NCBI RefSeq assembly: GCF_001431645.1
Contig: NZ_LLXU01000058.1
Location: 149,150-213,149, forward strand
Reading direction: 5' to 3'
Length of the DNA: 64,000 nucleotides
From: Stenotrophomonas panacihumi
GTDB taxonomy: Bacteria > Pseudomonadota > Gammaproteobacteria > Xanthomonadales > Xanthomonadaceae
Under the pieces are notes generated by a model that made no database searches, was not told where the DNA came from, and saw only the letters and a list, made by a program, of their open reading frames with translations. A program made the translations under genes and the position numbers. Below are positions 1 to 10,009 of this stretch, piece by piece (positions within the stretch are counted from its first letter, which is position 1; each line of letters opens with the position of its first letter).

Positions 1-905
1 AACAAGAACTTCTGGTCTGCCGGGACGAGCTTGCGCAACTCGCGCAACAAGTTGATTGCCTGCGGTGACAGGGGTACCCAGTGGGCGCGCTTTGCTTTCA
101 TGCGTTCGGCCGGGATCTCCCATTCGCCCGCATCCAGATCGATCTCATCCCAACGTCCACCGATGATCTCCGACTTGCGGCAGGCGGTCAGCATGACGAG
201 CAGCATGGCAATCCGGGTCTGCGTTGCCATCAGCGAACGATCGTCGAGCTGCACGAGGAGTTCGCCGATCTGCTCCAACGACAGTGCTGGATGATTCGTC
301 TGGTCCCGCTTCTTCATCAGTCGGATCGAGGGGACAGGGTTGGCGTCGATCAAGCCGCTTTCGATGGCGTGTTCGAAGATGCCCCAGAGATAGTTACGCA
401 GGTTGCGAGCGACCTCGGGGGCCCGCCGCTCCACCGACTTCAACAGCGCGGTGATTTCAACACGCTTGATCCCGTTGATCTGCCGACCCCGGAACTTGGG
501 GAGCAGATCATTGTTGATCTCGCGTTCTCGCTGCCGGCGAGTCGCCGGCCGCAGTCCTTCGACGGTAGTAGCAGCCCATTCCGCCGTGACCGCAGCGAAC
601 GAGCCTTGCTCCCGCTCCAGATACTCCCGGGCAAGAGCCTGTTTGCGGACCTTGCGCGCCTGGACGGGGTTGATGCCCTGGGCAACGGAGCGCCGGGATT
701 CGGCGTGTGCTTGGCGTGCTTCGGCAAGACTGACTTCCGGAAACGCACCCAAAGCGTCCAGGCCCTCGACCCCGCCGATACGGAACTTGTACCGCCAGTA
801 CTTCTGGCCGCTGGGTGTGACAAGTAGAAAGAGCCCGCCGCTGTCAGCGAGCTTGTAGGCCTTGGCAGCCGGCTTGGCGGACTTGATCTGGACGGCGGTC
901 AGCAT
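1..905 (-). CDS. Tyrosine site-specific integrase, partial (C-terminus beyond window)
   Basis: The frame is open from the ATG at 905 down to the left window edge, about 301 codons. It was translated by hand because it has no stop in the window. Residues 1-85 match an arm-binding DUF4102-type domain (LADSGGLFLLVTPSGQKYW, then LGAFPEVSLAEAR). A core-binding segment follows (RNLRNYLWGIFEHAIESG). The catalytic domain begins with LTACRKSEI, whose Arg243 fits the first catalytic arginine, then MKAKRAHWVPLS with the conserved Lys region. The later H-x-x-R and Tyr motifs lie off the window. P4-type integrases of this kind cut and join island DNA at att sites. The frame also stays open upstream of 905 through residues reading GGIIGGII, so a TTG at 932 is an alternative start. 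Codon usage is less GC-rich than in the neighbouring core genes, which fits acquired DNA. Confidence 0.85.
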   Translation of the reverse strand, partial: MLTAVQIKSAKPAAKAYKLADSGGLFLLVTPSGQKYWRYKFRIGGVEGLDALGAFPEVSLAEARQAHAESRRSVAQGINPVQARKVRKQALAREYLEREQGSFAAVTAEWAATTVEGLRPATRRQREREINNDLLPKFRGRQINGIKRVEITALLKSVERRAPEVARNLRNYLWGIFEHAIESGLIDANPVPSIRLMKKRDQTNHPALSLEQIGELLVQLDDRSLMATQTRIAMLLVMLTACRKSEIIGGRWDEIDLDAGEWEIPAERMKAKRAHWVPLSPQAINLLRELRKLVPADQKFL

Positions 906-1221
906 GGGGGAGGTCCCAGCATTGGAGGCCAAAATGATACCCCCAATGATACCCCCAGCGATCTGGGATGCTTCGAGTCATCTCGGAGTCGCCTGAGACA
1001 ATAATCATCAATAAAATATTGATTTGACTAGCATTTCCCGTAAATCCTGGGTCGATCTGAGATCTTCTGGATTCTCTAATGAACGTTCCAGGAGGCGATG
1101 CGCATATGGGCGGCTCTTGCGGCGGACGCCCTATTCTCCCGGCTCGGCCTCCCGCAGGCAAAGGCGCGGGCGACGCGCGGCCCCCGCGCTATGCTGCGCG
1201 CTCTTCCCGCGGAGCCTGGCC
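906..1221. other. Island/chromosome junction region without a gene
   Basis: This is 316 bp between the integrase start and the VOC gene. It holds the 12-bp tandem repeat and a perfect 17-bp palindrome at 1007-1023 (ATCAATA, AAA, TATTGAT) in an AT-rich stretch, plausible as the integrase promoter/operator. Base composition becomes GC-rich after about 1090. I see no intact tRNA or other usual att target here. Confidence 0.5.
933..956. repeat. Tandem 12-bp direct repeat beside integrase start
   Basis: The unit AATGATACCCCC occurs twice in perfect tandem (933-944 and 945-956). On the integrase strand it reads GGGGGTATCATT twice, in frame with the integrase, which would encode GIIG-type residues if translation started upstream. 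It lies 28 bp ahead of the ATG at 905. It may be an integrase or excisionase arm site, or coding sequence from an earlier start. Confidence 0.55.
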
Positions 1222-1584
1222 ATGCACGTCACGGGTATTGGTGGATTGTTCTTCCGTTCGCGGGATCCGGGGGCGCTGGCCGCCTGGTACGCGCAGCACC
1301 TGGGCGTCGGCCCGGTGGGCGATAGCTGGAGTTGGGCGCAGCAGGCGGGCCCCACCGTATTCATGCCCTTCAAGCAGCAGACCGATTACTTCCCCGCCGA
1401 TCGCAGCTGGATGCTCAACCTGCGCGTGCAGGACCTCGACGGCCTGCTGGCGAAGCTGCGCGCGGCCGACATCGCGGTGGAGACGCGCGACGAGTGGGAC
1501 AGCCCGGAGACCGGCCGCTTCGCCCGCATCCACGATCCGGAAGGCCTGCCGATCGAACTGTGGGAGCCGCCGGCGGAGGACTGA
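1222..1584 (+). CDS. VOC family (glyoxalase/bleomycin-resistance fold) protein
   Basis: This 120-aa single-domain protein shows the paired beta-alpha-beta-beta-beta pattern of the vicinal oxygen chelate family. It opens with GIGGLFFRSRDPGALAAWY and ends with IHDPEGLPIELWEP, whose Glu is the usual C-terminal metal-ligand position. The ATG at 1222 was chosen because it begins the VOC domain directly; the longer upstream frame is GC-rich noise. The substrate cannot be told. Close relatives are usually annotated only as VOC or glyoxalase-like proteins. It ends 9 bp from the convergent ALDH gene. Confidence 0.8.
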   Translation: MHVTGIGGLFFRSRDPGALAAWYAQHLGVGPVGDSWSWAQQAGPTVFMPFKQQTDYFPADRSWMLNLRVQDLDGLLAKLRAADIAVETRDEWDSPETGRFARIHDPEGLPIELWEPPAED

Positions 1585-1593
1585 TCCGCCGGG

Positions 1594-3009
1594 TCAGCGC
1601 AGCAGCCAGCGCAGCAGGCGGTCGATGCGCGCGTAGGGCGGCTTGAGCAGGTCGGTGGCGCTGCGGCGTCGCTGCCACAGGATCGGCAGCTGCTTGCTCA
1701 TCGCATCGAAACCCGCGCGACCGTGGTACGCGCCCATGCCGCTGGCCCCCACGCCGCCGAACGGCAGCCCATTGGCGGCGAAGTGCAGCAGCGTGTCGTT
1801 GACGGTGACGCCGCCGGCCACGGTGCCGGCGAGGATGCGTTCGACATCCTCGCGATGCAGGGAGAAGGGATACAGCGCCAGTGGCCGTTCGCGCGCCGCG
1901 ACCCCGGCAATCGCCTGGTCGAGCGTGCGATAGCCGAGCACCGGCAGCACCGGGCCGAAGATCTCCTCGCGCATCAGCGCCAGGTCTTCGGGCGGGTCGA
2001 TCACCAGCGTCGGCGCGATCAGCCGCTCGGCCTGCGCGCGTTCGGGCGGCACCGGCGCCAGTTCGATCACCTGCGCGCCGCGCGCCCGCGCCTCGTCCAG
2101 CCAGCCACGCAACCGCGCGTACTGGCCCGCGTTGACGATGCGGGTGTAGTCGTCGAGCGGGCCGGCGAAGTCGCCATAGCGCTGCACGACTTCCGCGCGC
2201 AGCGCCTCGACCAGCGCCGGCAATTCGGTTTGCGGAGCCAGGACATAGTCCGGCGCAATGCAGGTCTGCCCCGCGTTGAACCACTTGCCGGTCGCCAGCC
2301 GCGCGGCGGCCTGCGCCAGCGGGTAGTCCGGGCAGACGATGGCCGGCGACTTGCCCCCCAGCTCCAGCGTCAGCGGCGTCAGGTGCGCCGCCGCCGCCGC
2401 CATCACCTTGCGGCCCACCGCGGTGGAGCCGGTGAACACGAGATGGTCCAGCGGCAACGCAGCGAAGGCGGCGGCCACCTCGGCACCGCCCTCCACCACC
2501 GCCACGCGGTCGGCCGGAAACGCCTCGCCGATGAGCCGGCGCAGGAACGCGGACGTTCGCGGCGCATGTTCGGAGGGCTTGAGCAGGACATGGTTGCCCG
2601 CGGCGATCGCGGTCGCCAGCGGCACCAGTGCGAGGTTGACCGGGTAGTTCCAGGGCGCGATCACGCCGACCACCCCCAGCGGCACCGCGCGTACTTCCGC
2701 GCGCGCCGGCCACAACCGCCAGCCAGCCCCCACACGGCGCGGCCGGCTCCAGCGCCGCAGGTGGCGCAGCAGGTGGTCGATCTCGCCGAGCACGGCCATG
2801 CCGTCGGCGAGCAGGGATTCGTGATGCGAACGGTGGCCGAAGTCGGCGGCGATGGCCTCGGTCATCTCCTCCAGCCGCTGCTTGAACAACATACGCAGGC
2901 GCTGCAGGTCCGCGCGTCGTTGTTCCAGCGGAGGGCGGCGGCGCTGCCAGGCGGCGCGCAGGCCGGCGAGGGTTGCTTCCAGCGTGACGGCGGGGTTCGG
3001 GGCATCCAT
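1594..3009 (-). CDS. calB: Coniferyl-aldehyde-dehydrogenase-like ALDH
   Basis: This 471-aa NAD(P)+-dependent aldehyde dehydrogenase has the cofactor motif APWNYP near 119-124, FTGSTAVG at 192-199, the general base Glu216 in LTLELGGKSP and the nucleophile Cys250 in FNAGQTCIAPDYVL. The length, the hydrophobic C-terminus and the QTCIAPDY context match the coniferyl aldehyde dehydrogenase branch, which oxidises coniferyl or other medium-chain and aromatic aldehydes to acids. No lignin or ferulate genes are nearby, so the physiological substrate may instead be a fatty or general aldehyde. It lies downstream of the transporter gene on the same strand but is separated from it by a strong terminator, so it is probably transcribed alone. 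Confidence 0.8.
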   Translation of the reverse strand: MDAPNPAVTLEATLAGLRAAWQRRRPPLEQRRADLQRLRMLFKQRLEEMTEAIAADFGHRSHHESLLADGMAVLGEIDHLLRHLRRWSRPRRVGAGWRLWPARAEVRAVPLGVVGVIAPWNYPVNLALVPLATAIAAGNHVLLKPSEHAPRTSAFLRRLIGEAFPADRVAVVEGGAEVAAAFAALPLDHLVFTGSTAVGRKVMAAAAAHLTPLTLELGGKSPAIVCPDYPLAQAAARLATGKWFNAGQTCIAPDYVLAPQTELPALVEALRAEVVQRYGDFAGPLDDYTRIVNAGQYARLRGWLDEARARGAQVIELAPVPPERAQAERLIAPTLVIDPPEDLALMREEIFGPVLPVLGYRTLDQAIAGVAARERPLALYPFSLHREDVERILAGTVAGGVTVNDTLLHFAANGLPFGGVGASGMGAYHGRAGFDAMSKQLPILWQRRRSATDLLKPPYARIDRLLRWLLR

Positions 3010-3034
3010 GCGCCGGACTATACGGGCGGCAGGT

Positions 3035-3063
3035 AAAAAAAAGGCGCCGGCAAGCCGGCGCCC
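3035..3063 (-). terminator. Rho-independent terminator of the porin-MFS operon
   Basis: On the minus strand a 9-bp GC stem (GGCGCCGGC with GCCGGCGCC, 3043-3062) is followed by eight Ts (3042 down to 3035). It sits 40 bp past the transporter stop codon and before the ALDH start. Confidence 0.9.
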
Positions 3064-3102
3064 GGGAAGGGCCGGCGCGAACGCCGGCCTCGGGGGGGTC
3101 GT

Positions 3103-4764
3103 TTACTGGCTCAGGTCCACGTCCTTGGTATCGCGCAGGAACAGCGTGCCGATGATCAACGTCATCACCGCCACCGCGATCGGGTACCACAAGCCCATGT
3201 ACATGTTGCCGCTGCCCGCGACCAGGCCGAACGAAATCGCCGGCAGGAAGCCACCGAACCAGCCGTTGCCGATGTGGTACGGCAGCGACATGGAGGTGTA
3301 GCGGATGCGGGTCGGGAACAGCTCGACCAGGTAGGCGGCGATCGGGCCGTAGACCATGGTCACGTAGATCACCAGGAGCCACAGCAGCAGCAGCGTCATC
3401 GGGATGTTGATGCGCGCCGGGTCGGCCTTCTCGGGATAGCCGGCGGTGCCCAGCGCACCCTTCAAGCTCTTCACGAACGCATCGCCCTTGGACTTGGCTT
3501 CATCCTTCGACAGGCCGGTGGCCTCGTAGGACGGCACTTCGGTGCCGCCCACGTTGACCTGGGCCAGCGAACCCGGCGATGCCGGCTGCACGTCGTACGG
3601 CACGCCCGCCTTGGTGAGCGCGGCGGTGGCCACGTCGCAGGAGCTGGTGAACTTGCGCACGCCGGCCGGATCGAACTGGAAGCTGCAGGTGTTCGGATCG
3701 GCGACCACCAGGGCCGGCGACTTGGCACGCGCCTCCTCGATGCCCGGGTTGGCGTAGTGGGTGATGCCCTTGAAGATCGGGAAGTAGGTCACCGCGGCCA
3801 GCAGGCAGCCGGCGAGGATGATCTTCTTGCGGCCGATCTTGTCCGACAGCCAGCCGAACACCACGAAGAACGGCGTGGCCAGCGCCAGCGCACCGGCGAT
3901 GAGCAGGTTGGCGGTGGTGCCGTCGACCTTCAGTGCCTGGGTCAGGAAGAACAGCGAGTAGAACTGGCCGCCGTACCACACCACCGCCTGGCCGGCGGTG
4001 GCGCCGAGCAGCACCAGCAGCATCAGCTTGAGGTTGCCGCCCTTCAGGCTGTCGCGGAACGGGGTCTTGGAGCCCTTGCCTTCCGACTTCATCTGCTGGA
4101 ACAGCGGCGACTCGCTCAGCTGCATGCGGATCCACACCGACACGCCCAGCAGCACGATCGACACCAGGAACGGAATACGCCAGCCCCAGGCCTCGAACGC
4201 CTCGGTGCCCAGCCCCAGGCGGGTGCCCAGGATCACGAGCAGCGACAGGAACAGGCCCAGCGTGGCGGTGGTCTGGATGAAGCTGGTGTACAGGCCGCGC
4301 TTGCCGTCCGGCGCATGCTCGGCCACGTACGTCGCCGCGCCACCGTACTCGCCGCCCAGGGCCAGGCCCTGCAGCAATCGCAGCACGATGAGGATGATCG
4401 GCGCGGCGATGCCGATGCTTGCGTAGTTGGGCAGGATGCCGACCACGAACGTGGACATGCCCATCAGCAGGATGGTGACCAGGAACGTGTACTTGCGGCC
4501 GATGCGGTCGCCCAGGCTGCCGAAGAAGGCCGCGCCGAACGGACGCACCGCGAAGCCCGCGGCGAAGGCCAGCAGCGCGAAGATGAAACCGGTGGTTTCA
4601 TTGACGCCGCTGAAGAACTGCTTGGCGATGATCGCCGCGAGCGAGCCGTACAGGTAGAAGTCGTACCACTCGAACACGGTGCCGAGGCTGGAGGCGAAGA
4701 TGACTTTCTTGTGCCCGCCGGAAAGCACGGACTTGTGACTGGCATTGACGCTGGTGCTGGACAT
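3103..4764 (-). CDS. MFS transporter, metabolite:H+ symporter (MHS) type
   Basis: This is a 553-aa inner-membrane major facilitator protein. The start region (SSLGTVFEWYDFYLYG), the loop motif GSLGDRIGRKY and RLLQGLALGGEYGGAATY are hallmarks of the MHS subfamily, which takes up carboxylates such as citrate, alpha-ketoglutarate, shikimate or proline/betaine with protons. A hydrophilic insert of about 110 residues (roughly 340-445, rich in S, K, D, with two Cys) interrupts the second half between transmembrane helices. This makes it longer than the usual 430-450 aa. It is 11 bp downstream of a DcaP-like porin gene and opposite acs. I infer uptake of acetate, propionate or another short carboxylate; the sequence does not prove the substrate. 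Confidence 0.8.
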   Translation of the reverse strand: MSSTSVNASHKSVLSGGHKKVIFASSLGTVFEWYDFYLYGSLAAIIAKQFFSGVNETTGFIFALLAFAAGFAVRPFGAAFFGSLGDRIGRKYTFLVTILLMGMSTFVVGILPNYASIGIAAPIILIVLRLLQGLALGGEYGGAATYVAEHAPDGKRGLYTSFIQTTATLGLFLSLLVILGTRLGLGTEAFEAWGWRIPFLVSIVLLGVSVWIRMQLSESPLFQQMKSEGKGSKTPFRDSLKGGNLKLMLLVLLGATAGQAVVWYGGQFYSLFFLTQALKVDGTTANLLIAGALALATPFFVVFGWLSDKIGRKKIILAGCLLAAVTYFPIFKGITHYANPGIEEARAKSPALVVADPNTCSFQFDPAGVRKFTSSCDVATAALTKAGVPYDVQPASPGSLAQVNVGGTEVPSYEATGLSKDEAKSKGDAFVKSLKGALGTAGYPEKADPARINIPMTLLLLWLLVIYVTMVYGPIAAYLVELFPTRIRYTSMSLPYHIGNGWFGGFLPAISFGLVAGSGNMYMGLWYPIAVAVMTLIIGTLFLRDTKDVDLSQ

Positions 4765-4775
4765 GTCCGGCTTCC

Positions 4776-6188
4776 TCAGAAGGTGTATTTGACGTGGGTC
4801 TGCAGGCGATTGAGGTCGCCACGGTCGCCACTCTCGAGTTCACGCTGGCCCCAGATGTACTCGGCGCCCAGGTCGAGCTTGGGCAGGGGCGAATAGATCA
4901 GGTTGATGTGCGCGGACTGCGAGGACTTGGTGATGCCGAGCCCGGTGAGGTCGGTCGGGTTGTCGTACTGCGCGCGGGAATAGAACACGTTGCCACGCAG
5001 CTTCGAGGAGAACGCATGGCGCCAGCCCAGGAAGCCAGCGACGACGCCGATGTTGTCCAGGTCGCCGGTGGCATCGAGCGCGGCGTCGTTGTTCAACGCC
5101 AGGCCGACGTAGCGGCCGATGCCCTCGCCGCCGGTGACCATGTAGCGCAGGTCGTCGTTCTTGCCGAGGTTCCACTTGCCCGACAGGCTCAGGCCCCAGC
5201 CGAACTTCTCCGAATCCACGTTGGCCGGGCCGTTCTGGTACTTGAGCTGGCGCACCAGGCCGGCGACGGAGAAGTGGCCCCAGTCGCCCTTCGGGTTGTA
5301 GCGGGCGGTGAAGTCCGGCATCGCGCCGTCGTCGCTCTGGATCTGGCCCATGTTGCCGCGGTACGGGGTGATCGCCGTTTCCGGGTTTTCCATCGAGAAC
5401 GACCACGGGCCCTTGGTGTAGCGCAGCTGGGCCTGGCGCACGAACACGGTGCCTTCCGTGGGGCCGAGGAAGTCGACGGTATCGGGCAGCGCGGCGGTAT
5501 CCTGGAAGTTGGTCCAGGCCTGGCCGGCCAGCCAGTTGTTCCACTGCACGTAGGCCTGGCGCAGGGTCAGGCTGTAGGTGTTGGTGGCCAGCTCGTTGCC
5601 GGTGAAGGCGGTGCTGCCGCCACCGAACAGGTCGAACTCCAGGTAGCTCTTCAGCTTGTCCCCGCCTTCGAGATCCGTATCGGTCGCGAACCAGAAGCGC
5701 GAGAACTGCGCGCCCATGTCGGTGTCCGCGCCGCCTTCGCGCGTGGCGCCGCCGCCGACCGGGATGGTCTTGGGCACGTAGAACATGCGGCCCACCGTGC
5801 CGTCGGCGATGTCGCCGTCGTTGGTGCTGGTGACCGAGGCGTCGAGCTTGATGAAGCCGCCATAGGTGAAGCGGGTATTGGGACCGGCACCGGCGGAGAT
5901 GGCGGTCTTCTGGATCGGCGCGGGTGCGCCGGGCTTGGGCGGCGGCGGTACCACCGCGGCCTGTGCCGTCTTTACTTCGGTGATCTGCGTCTGCTGCTGG
6001 GTGATCTGGCCCTGCTGCTGTTGTTGCGACTGCAACAACAACTGGACCTGCTGTTCCAGCTGCGCGACGCGTGCTTCGAGCGCTTTTTCCCGAGCCGTCT
6101 GTGCAAAGGCCGCGCCAGGCGCGACGAGTGCTACGAACAGCGCGGCTGCCAGCGGTCGGCGAACCAGCGATGCTTTACGGATGTTCAT
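4776..6188 (-). CDS. DcaP-like outer-membrane porin
   Basis: This is a 470-aa protein with a signal peptide (MNIRKASLVRRPLAAALF...AFAQ, about 30 aa). A periplasmic coiled coil rich in Gln (about 33-70, LLLQSQQQQQ) and a Pro-rich linker follow. The beta-barrel (YGGFIKLDASV onward) ends in Phe (VKYTF), as expected for BAM-assembled barrels. This architecture fits the DcaP family of trimeric porins for dicarboxylates and other small anions. The ATG at 6188 was chosen over the upstream frame because it follows GGGAGGG at good spacing and gives the signal peptide. It is the first gene of a two-gene operon with the MHS transporter, so porin and symporter likely form one uptake route. Confidence 0.82.
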   Translation of the reverse strand: MNIRKASLVRRPLAAALFVALVAPGAAFAQTAREKALEARVAQLEQQVQLLLQSQQQQQGQITQQQTQITEVKTAQAAVVPPPPKPGAPAPIQKTAISAGAGPNTRFTYGGFIKLDASVTSTNDGDIADGTVGRMFYVPKTIPVGGGATREGGADTDMGAQFSRFWFATDTDLEGGDKLKSYLEFDLFGGGSTAFTGNELATNTYSLTLRQAYVQWNNWLAGQAWTNFQDTAALPDTVDFLGPTEGTVFVRQAQLRYTKGPWSFSMENPETAITPYRGNMGQIQSDDGAMPDFTARYNPKGDWGHFSVAGLVRQLKYQNGPANVDSEKFGWGLSLSGKWNLGKNDDLRYMVTGGEGIGRYVGLALNNDAALDATGDLDNIGVVAGFLGWRHAFSSKLRGNVFYSRAQYDNPTDLTGLGITKSSQSAHINLIYSPLPKLDLGAEYIWGQRELESGDRGDLNRLQTHVKYTF

Positions 6189-6449
6189 TACTCCCTCCCG
6201 AATAATGGTTCGCCATGCCCGCGGGGGGCACGGCTTGGCCGGAGCGTGCGGCAGGCTCCGGCCACCGCCTATTCGCCTTTGGTCGTAACCACCGCCGATG
6301 CCGCAGTGCAGTACGACCATGGTCTAAGCCCGCGCCAGGCGGGGGCATGGCCCCGCGCCGGGGGGATGCGGCACACTGGCCGTCTACGGTGCCGCCGGTC
6401 AGGCGCGCATCGACCCATCCGATAAAAGCTGAGTGCAAGTGAGGGTGCC
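6189..6449. promoter_or_regulatory. Divergent promoter region between porin operon and acs
   Basis: These 261 bp must hold the promoters for both the porin-MFS operon and acs. A perfect 10-bp palindrome GACCATGGTC lies at 6315-6324 near the middle. It is a candidate site for the adjacent LuxR-type regulator, but no binding-site consensus was available to test this. I did not find a confident sigma-70 promoter by eye. Confidence 0.4.
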
Positions 6450-8393
<1,944 letters not shown>

Positions 8394-8410
8394 TGATCGT
8401 GTGACATCGC

Positions 8411-8441
8411 GGGCGGTGGCCGGCGTGACCGGCCCCGTCCG
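8411..8441 (+). terminator. Hairpin after acs, terminator-like without U-tract
   Basis: A GC hairpin centred on GGCCGG-CGTGA-CCGGCC (8418-8434) extends outward through GCGGGCGG/CCGTCCGC with one G-T pair and one mismatch. There is no T-run, so it may only slow transcription or protect the acs mRNA end. Confidence 0.35.
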
Positions 8442-8474
8442 CGCCGCGCCTCCCCCCGTACGTGTTCCCCTGCC

Positions 8475-9140
8475 ATGCCCACCCTGCTGATTGCCGACGA
8501 CCATCCGTTGTTCCGTGAAGCCCTGCGCGCGGCCGTCCAGCGCGTGATGCCGGGCGTGCAGCTGTTCGAGGCCGAGAACGTCGATGCGCTCTACGCGCTG
8601 GCCGACGCCCACGCCGATGCCGACCTGCTGCTGATGGACCTCAACATGCCCGGGGCGCAGGGTTTCAGCGCGCTGGTGCACTTGCGCGCCTTGCATCCAC
8701 AGCTCCCCGTGGTGGTCGTGTCCGCGCGCGAGGAGGCGACGATCATGCGCCGGGCCATCGACCATGGCGCGTTCGGCTTCATTCCCAAGTCGGCCGATTC
8801 GGACACCATCGGCCAGGCGCTTTCCACCGTGCTCGATGGCGAGCGCTGGATTCCCGCCGAAGCACAGCACCTGCCGCCGACCGACCGCGAAGAGCGCGAG
8901 GTCGGCCAGCGCCTGCGCGAACTCACGCCGCAACAGTTCCGGGTACTGCAGATGCTGGGCGCGGGGCTGTTGAACAAGCAGATCGCCTACGACCTCGGTG
9001 TCTCCGAGGCGACGATCAAGGCACACGTCACCGCGATCCTGCGTAAGCTCGGCGTCACCAACCGCACGCAGGCGGTGCTGATGGCGGGCAAGCTGGCCAT
9101 CGATGCGGATGGCATCGTGTTGCCGCCGGAAGAAGATTGA
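8475..9140 (+). CDS. LuxR/NarL-type response regulator, CrbR-like
   Basis: This 221-aa protein has a receiver domain (about 1-120: acidic D8/D9, phospho-acceptor Asp55 in LLLMDLNMPG, Lys in FIPKSADS) and a C-terminal LuxR helix-turn-helix (about 150-215: LTPQQFRVLQMLGAGLLNKQ, then VSEATIKAHVTAILRKLGV). Its place right after acs and near a kinase with a sodium-symporter-like input domain fits CrbR/ErdR, which activates acs. The family match is clear. Pairing with the kinase at 10010-13462 is inferred from known CrbS-CrbR pairs. Confidence 0.85.
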   Translation: MPTLLIADDHPLFREALRAAVQRVMPGVQLFEAENVDALYALADAHADADLLLMDLNMPGAQGFSALVHLRALHPQLPVVVVSAREEATIMRRAIDHGAFGFIPKSADSDTIGQALSTVLDGERWIPAEAQHLPPTDREEREVGQRLRELTPQQFRVLQMLGAGLLNKQIAYDLGVSEATIKAHVTAILRKLGVTNRTQAVLMAGKLAIDADGIVLPPEED

Positions 9141-9220
9141 GCGCTGCGGCATTTCGCCGCCATATAGCCACAGCTAAGAAGATCACCCCGACCTTCGCGT
9201 TTCGCGCAAGCGGTTCCAAT

Positions 9221-9232
9221 CGCGAATTCGCG
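9221..9232. promoter_or_regulatory. Perfect 12-bp palindrome ahead of the mntP leader
   Basis: CGCGAATTCGCG is fully self-complementary. It ends a few bases before TGTAAACT (9233-9240), a possible -10 element, and 16 bp before the riboswitch begins. The position would suit a repressor operator over the mntP promoter. The regulator is unknown. Confidence 0.35.
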
Positions 9233-9247
9233 CTGTAAACTGCGCGT

Positions 9248-9346
9248 CCCCTTGGGGAGTAGCCTGCTTCCACCCGGAAGCGCCCGCGTCAACATAATCG
9301 GCCATTGCGCCGTGGCGCCGGCAGCCATTGATGGTTGGCGAGACCA
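9248..9346 (+). promoter_or_regulatory. yybP-ykoY (Mn2+-sensing) riboswitch
   Basis: The three conserved blocks of this RNA class appear in order: GGGGAGTAGC (9254-9263), GTCAACATA (9288-9296) and GAGACC (9340-9345). Variable stems lie between them (CTTCCACCCGGAAG, and GGCCATTGCG...CATTGATGG). The class binds Mn2+ at the junction of its two loops and turns on Mn-efflux genes. The next gene on this strand is mntP, the classic target in E. coli. Confidence 0.92.
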
Positions 9347-9367
9347 GCGGTTTGCGCGCGCAACGAC

Positions 9368-9407
9368 GGTTGGGCGTGTGCGCAAGCCGTTGTCGCCACG
9401 CCCGACC
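9368..9407 (+). promoter_or_regulatory. Leader hairpin between riboswitch and mntP start
   Basis: GGTTGGGCGTG (9368-9378) pairs over 11 bp, one of them G-U, with CACGCCCGACC (9397-9407). This leaves 11 bases before the ATG. It is a good candidate for the expression platform. There is no U-tract and no clear Shine-Dalgarno, so translational control looks more likely than termination. Confidence 0.5.
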
Positions 9408-9418
9408 TGCTGTCTTCC

Positions 9419-10003
9419 ATGTCCTTTATCTCGATCCTCCTCATCGGCCTGGCGATGTCCACCGATGCCTTCGCCGCCGCCATCGGCAAGGGCGCGGCGA
9501 TGCGCAAGCCGCGCTTCGTCGATGCATTGCGTGCCGGCCTCATCTTCGGCGCGGTCGAAGCCATCACCCCGCTGATCGGCTGGCTGCTGGGCCGCGCCGC
9601 GTCTTCCTATGTCGAATCATTCGACCACTGGATCGCCTTCGGCCTGCTCGGCATCCTCGGCGTGCACATGATCATCGCCGGCTTGCGCCCGGAACCCGAA
9701 GAGCCCGCGGAGGCCGCCGCGCATAGCGAGCGTCACGGCCGCTTCTGGTCGCTGGCCACCACCGGCCTGGCCACCAGCATCGACGCGATGGCGATCGGCG
9801 TCGGCTTGGCATTCCTCGATGTGCACATCGGCGTGGTGGCCGCAGTCATCGGCCTGTGCACGCTGGTGATGGTGACGCTGGGCATCATGCTCGGCCGCGC
9901 GCTGGGCGCGCTGGCGGGCAAGCGTGCGGAGATCATTGGCGGCGTGATCCTGGTGATCGTCGGCGCGACGATCCTCTACGAACACCTCAGCGGCGCGGCC
10001 TGA
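9419..10003 (+). CDS. mntP: MntP family manganese efflux pump
   Basis: This 194-aa inner-membrane protein has six predicted helices in two repeated halves. Each half begins with the family signature of a small-residue and Asp-containing helix: [16 protein letters not shown] (about 9-24) and [15 protein letters not shown] (about 117-131). MntP exports excess Mn2+. The ATG at 9419 gives the standard length; the longer upstream frame runs through the riboswitch. Expression is probably raised by Mn2+ through the leader RNA. It ends 6 bp before the convergent kinase gene and seems unrelated to the surrounding acetate genes. Confidence 0.93.
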   Translation: MSFISILLIGLAMSTDAFAAAIGKGAAMRKPRFVDALRAGLIFGAVEAITPLIGWLLGRAASSYVESFDHWIAFGLLGILGVHMIIAGLRPEPEEPAEAAAHSERHGRFWSLATTGLATSIDAMAIGVGLAFLDVHIGVVAAVIGLCTLVMVTLGIMLGRALGALAGKRAEIIGGVILVIVGATILYEHLSGAA

Positions 10004-10009
10004 TCGCGC

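Noticed and set aside
972..979. TTCGAGTC resembling a tRNA T-loop near the integrase
   Set aside because: No acceptor stem, anticodon arm or CCA end can be built around it on either strand; judged chance similarity.
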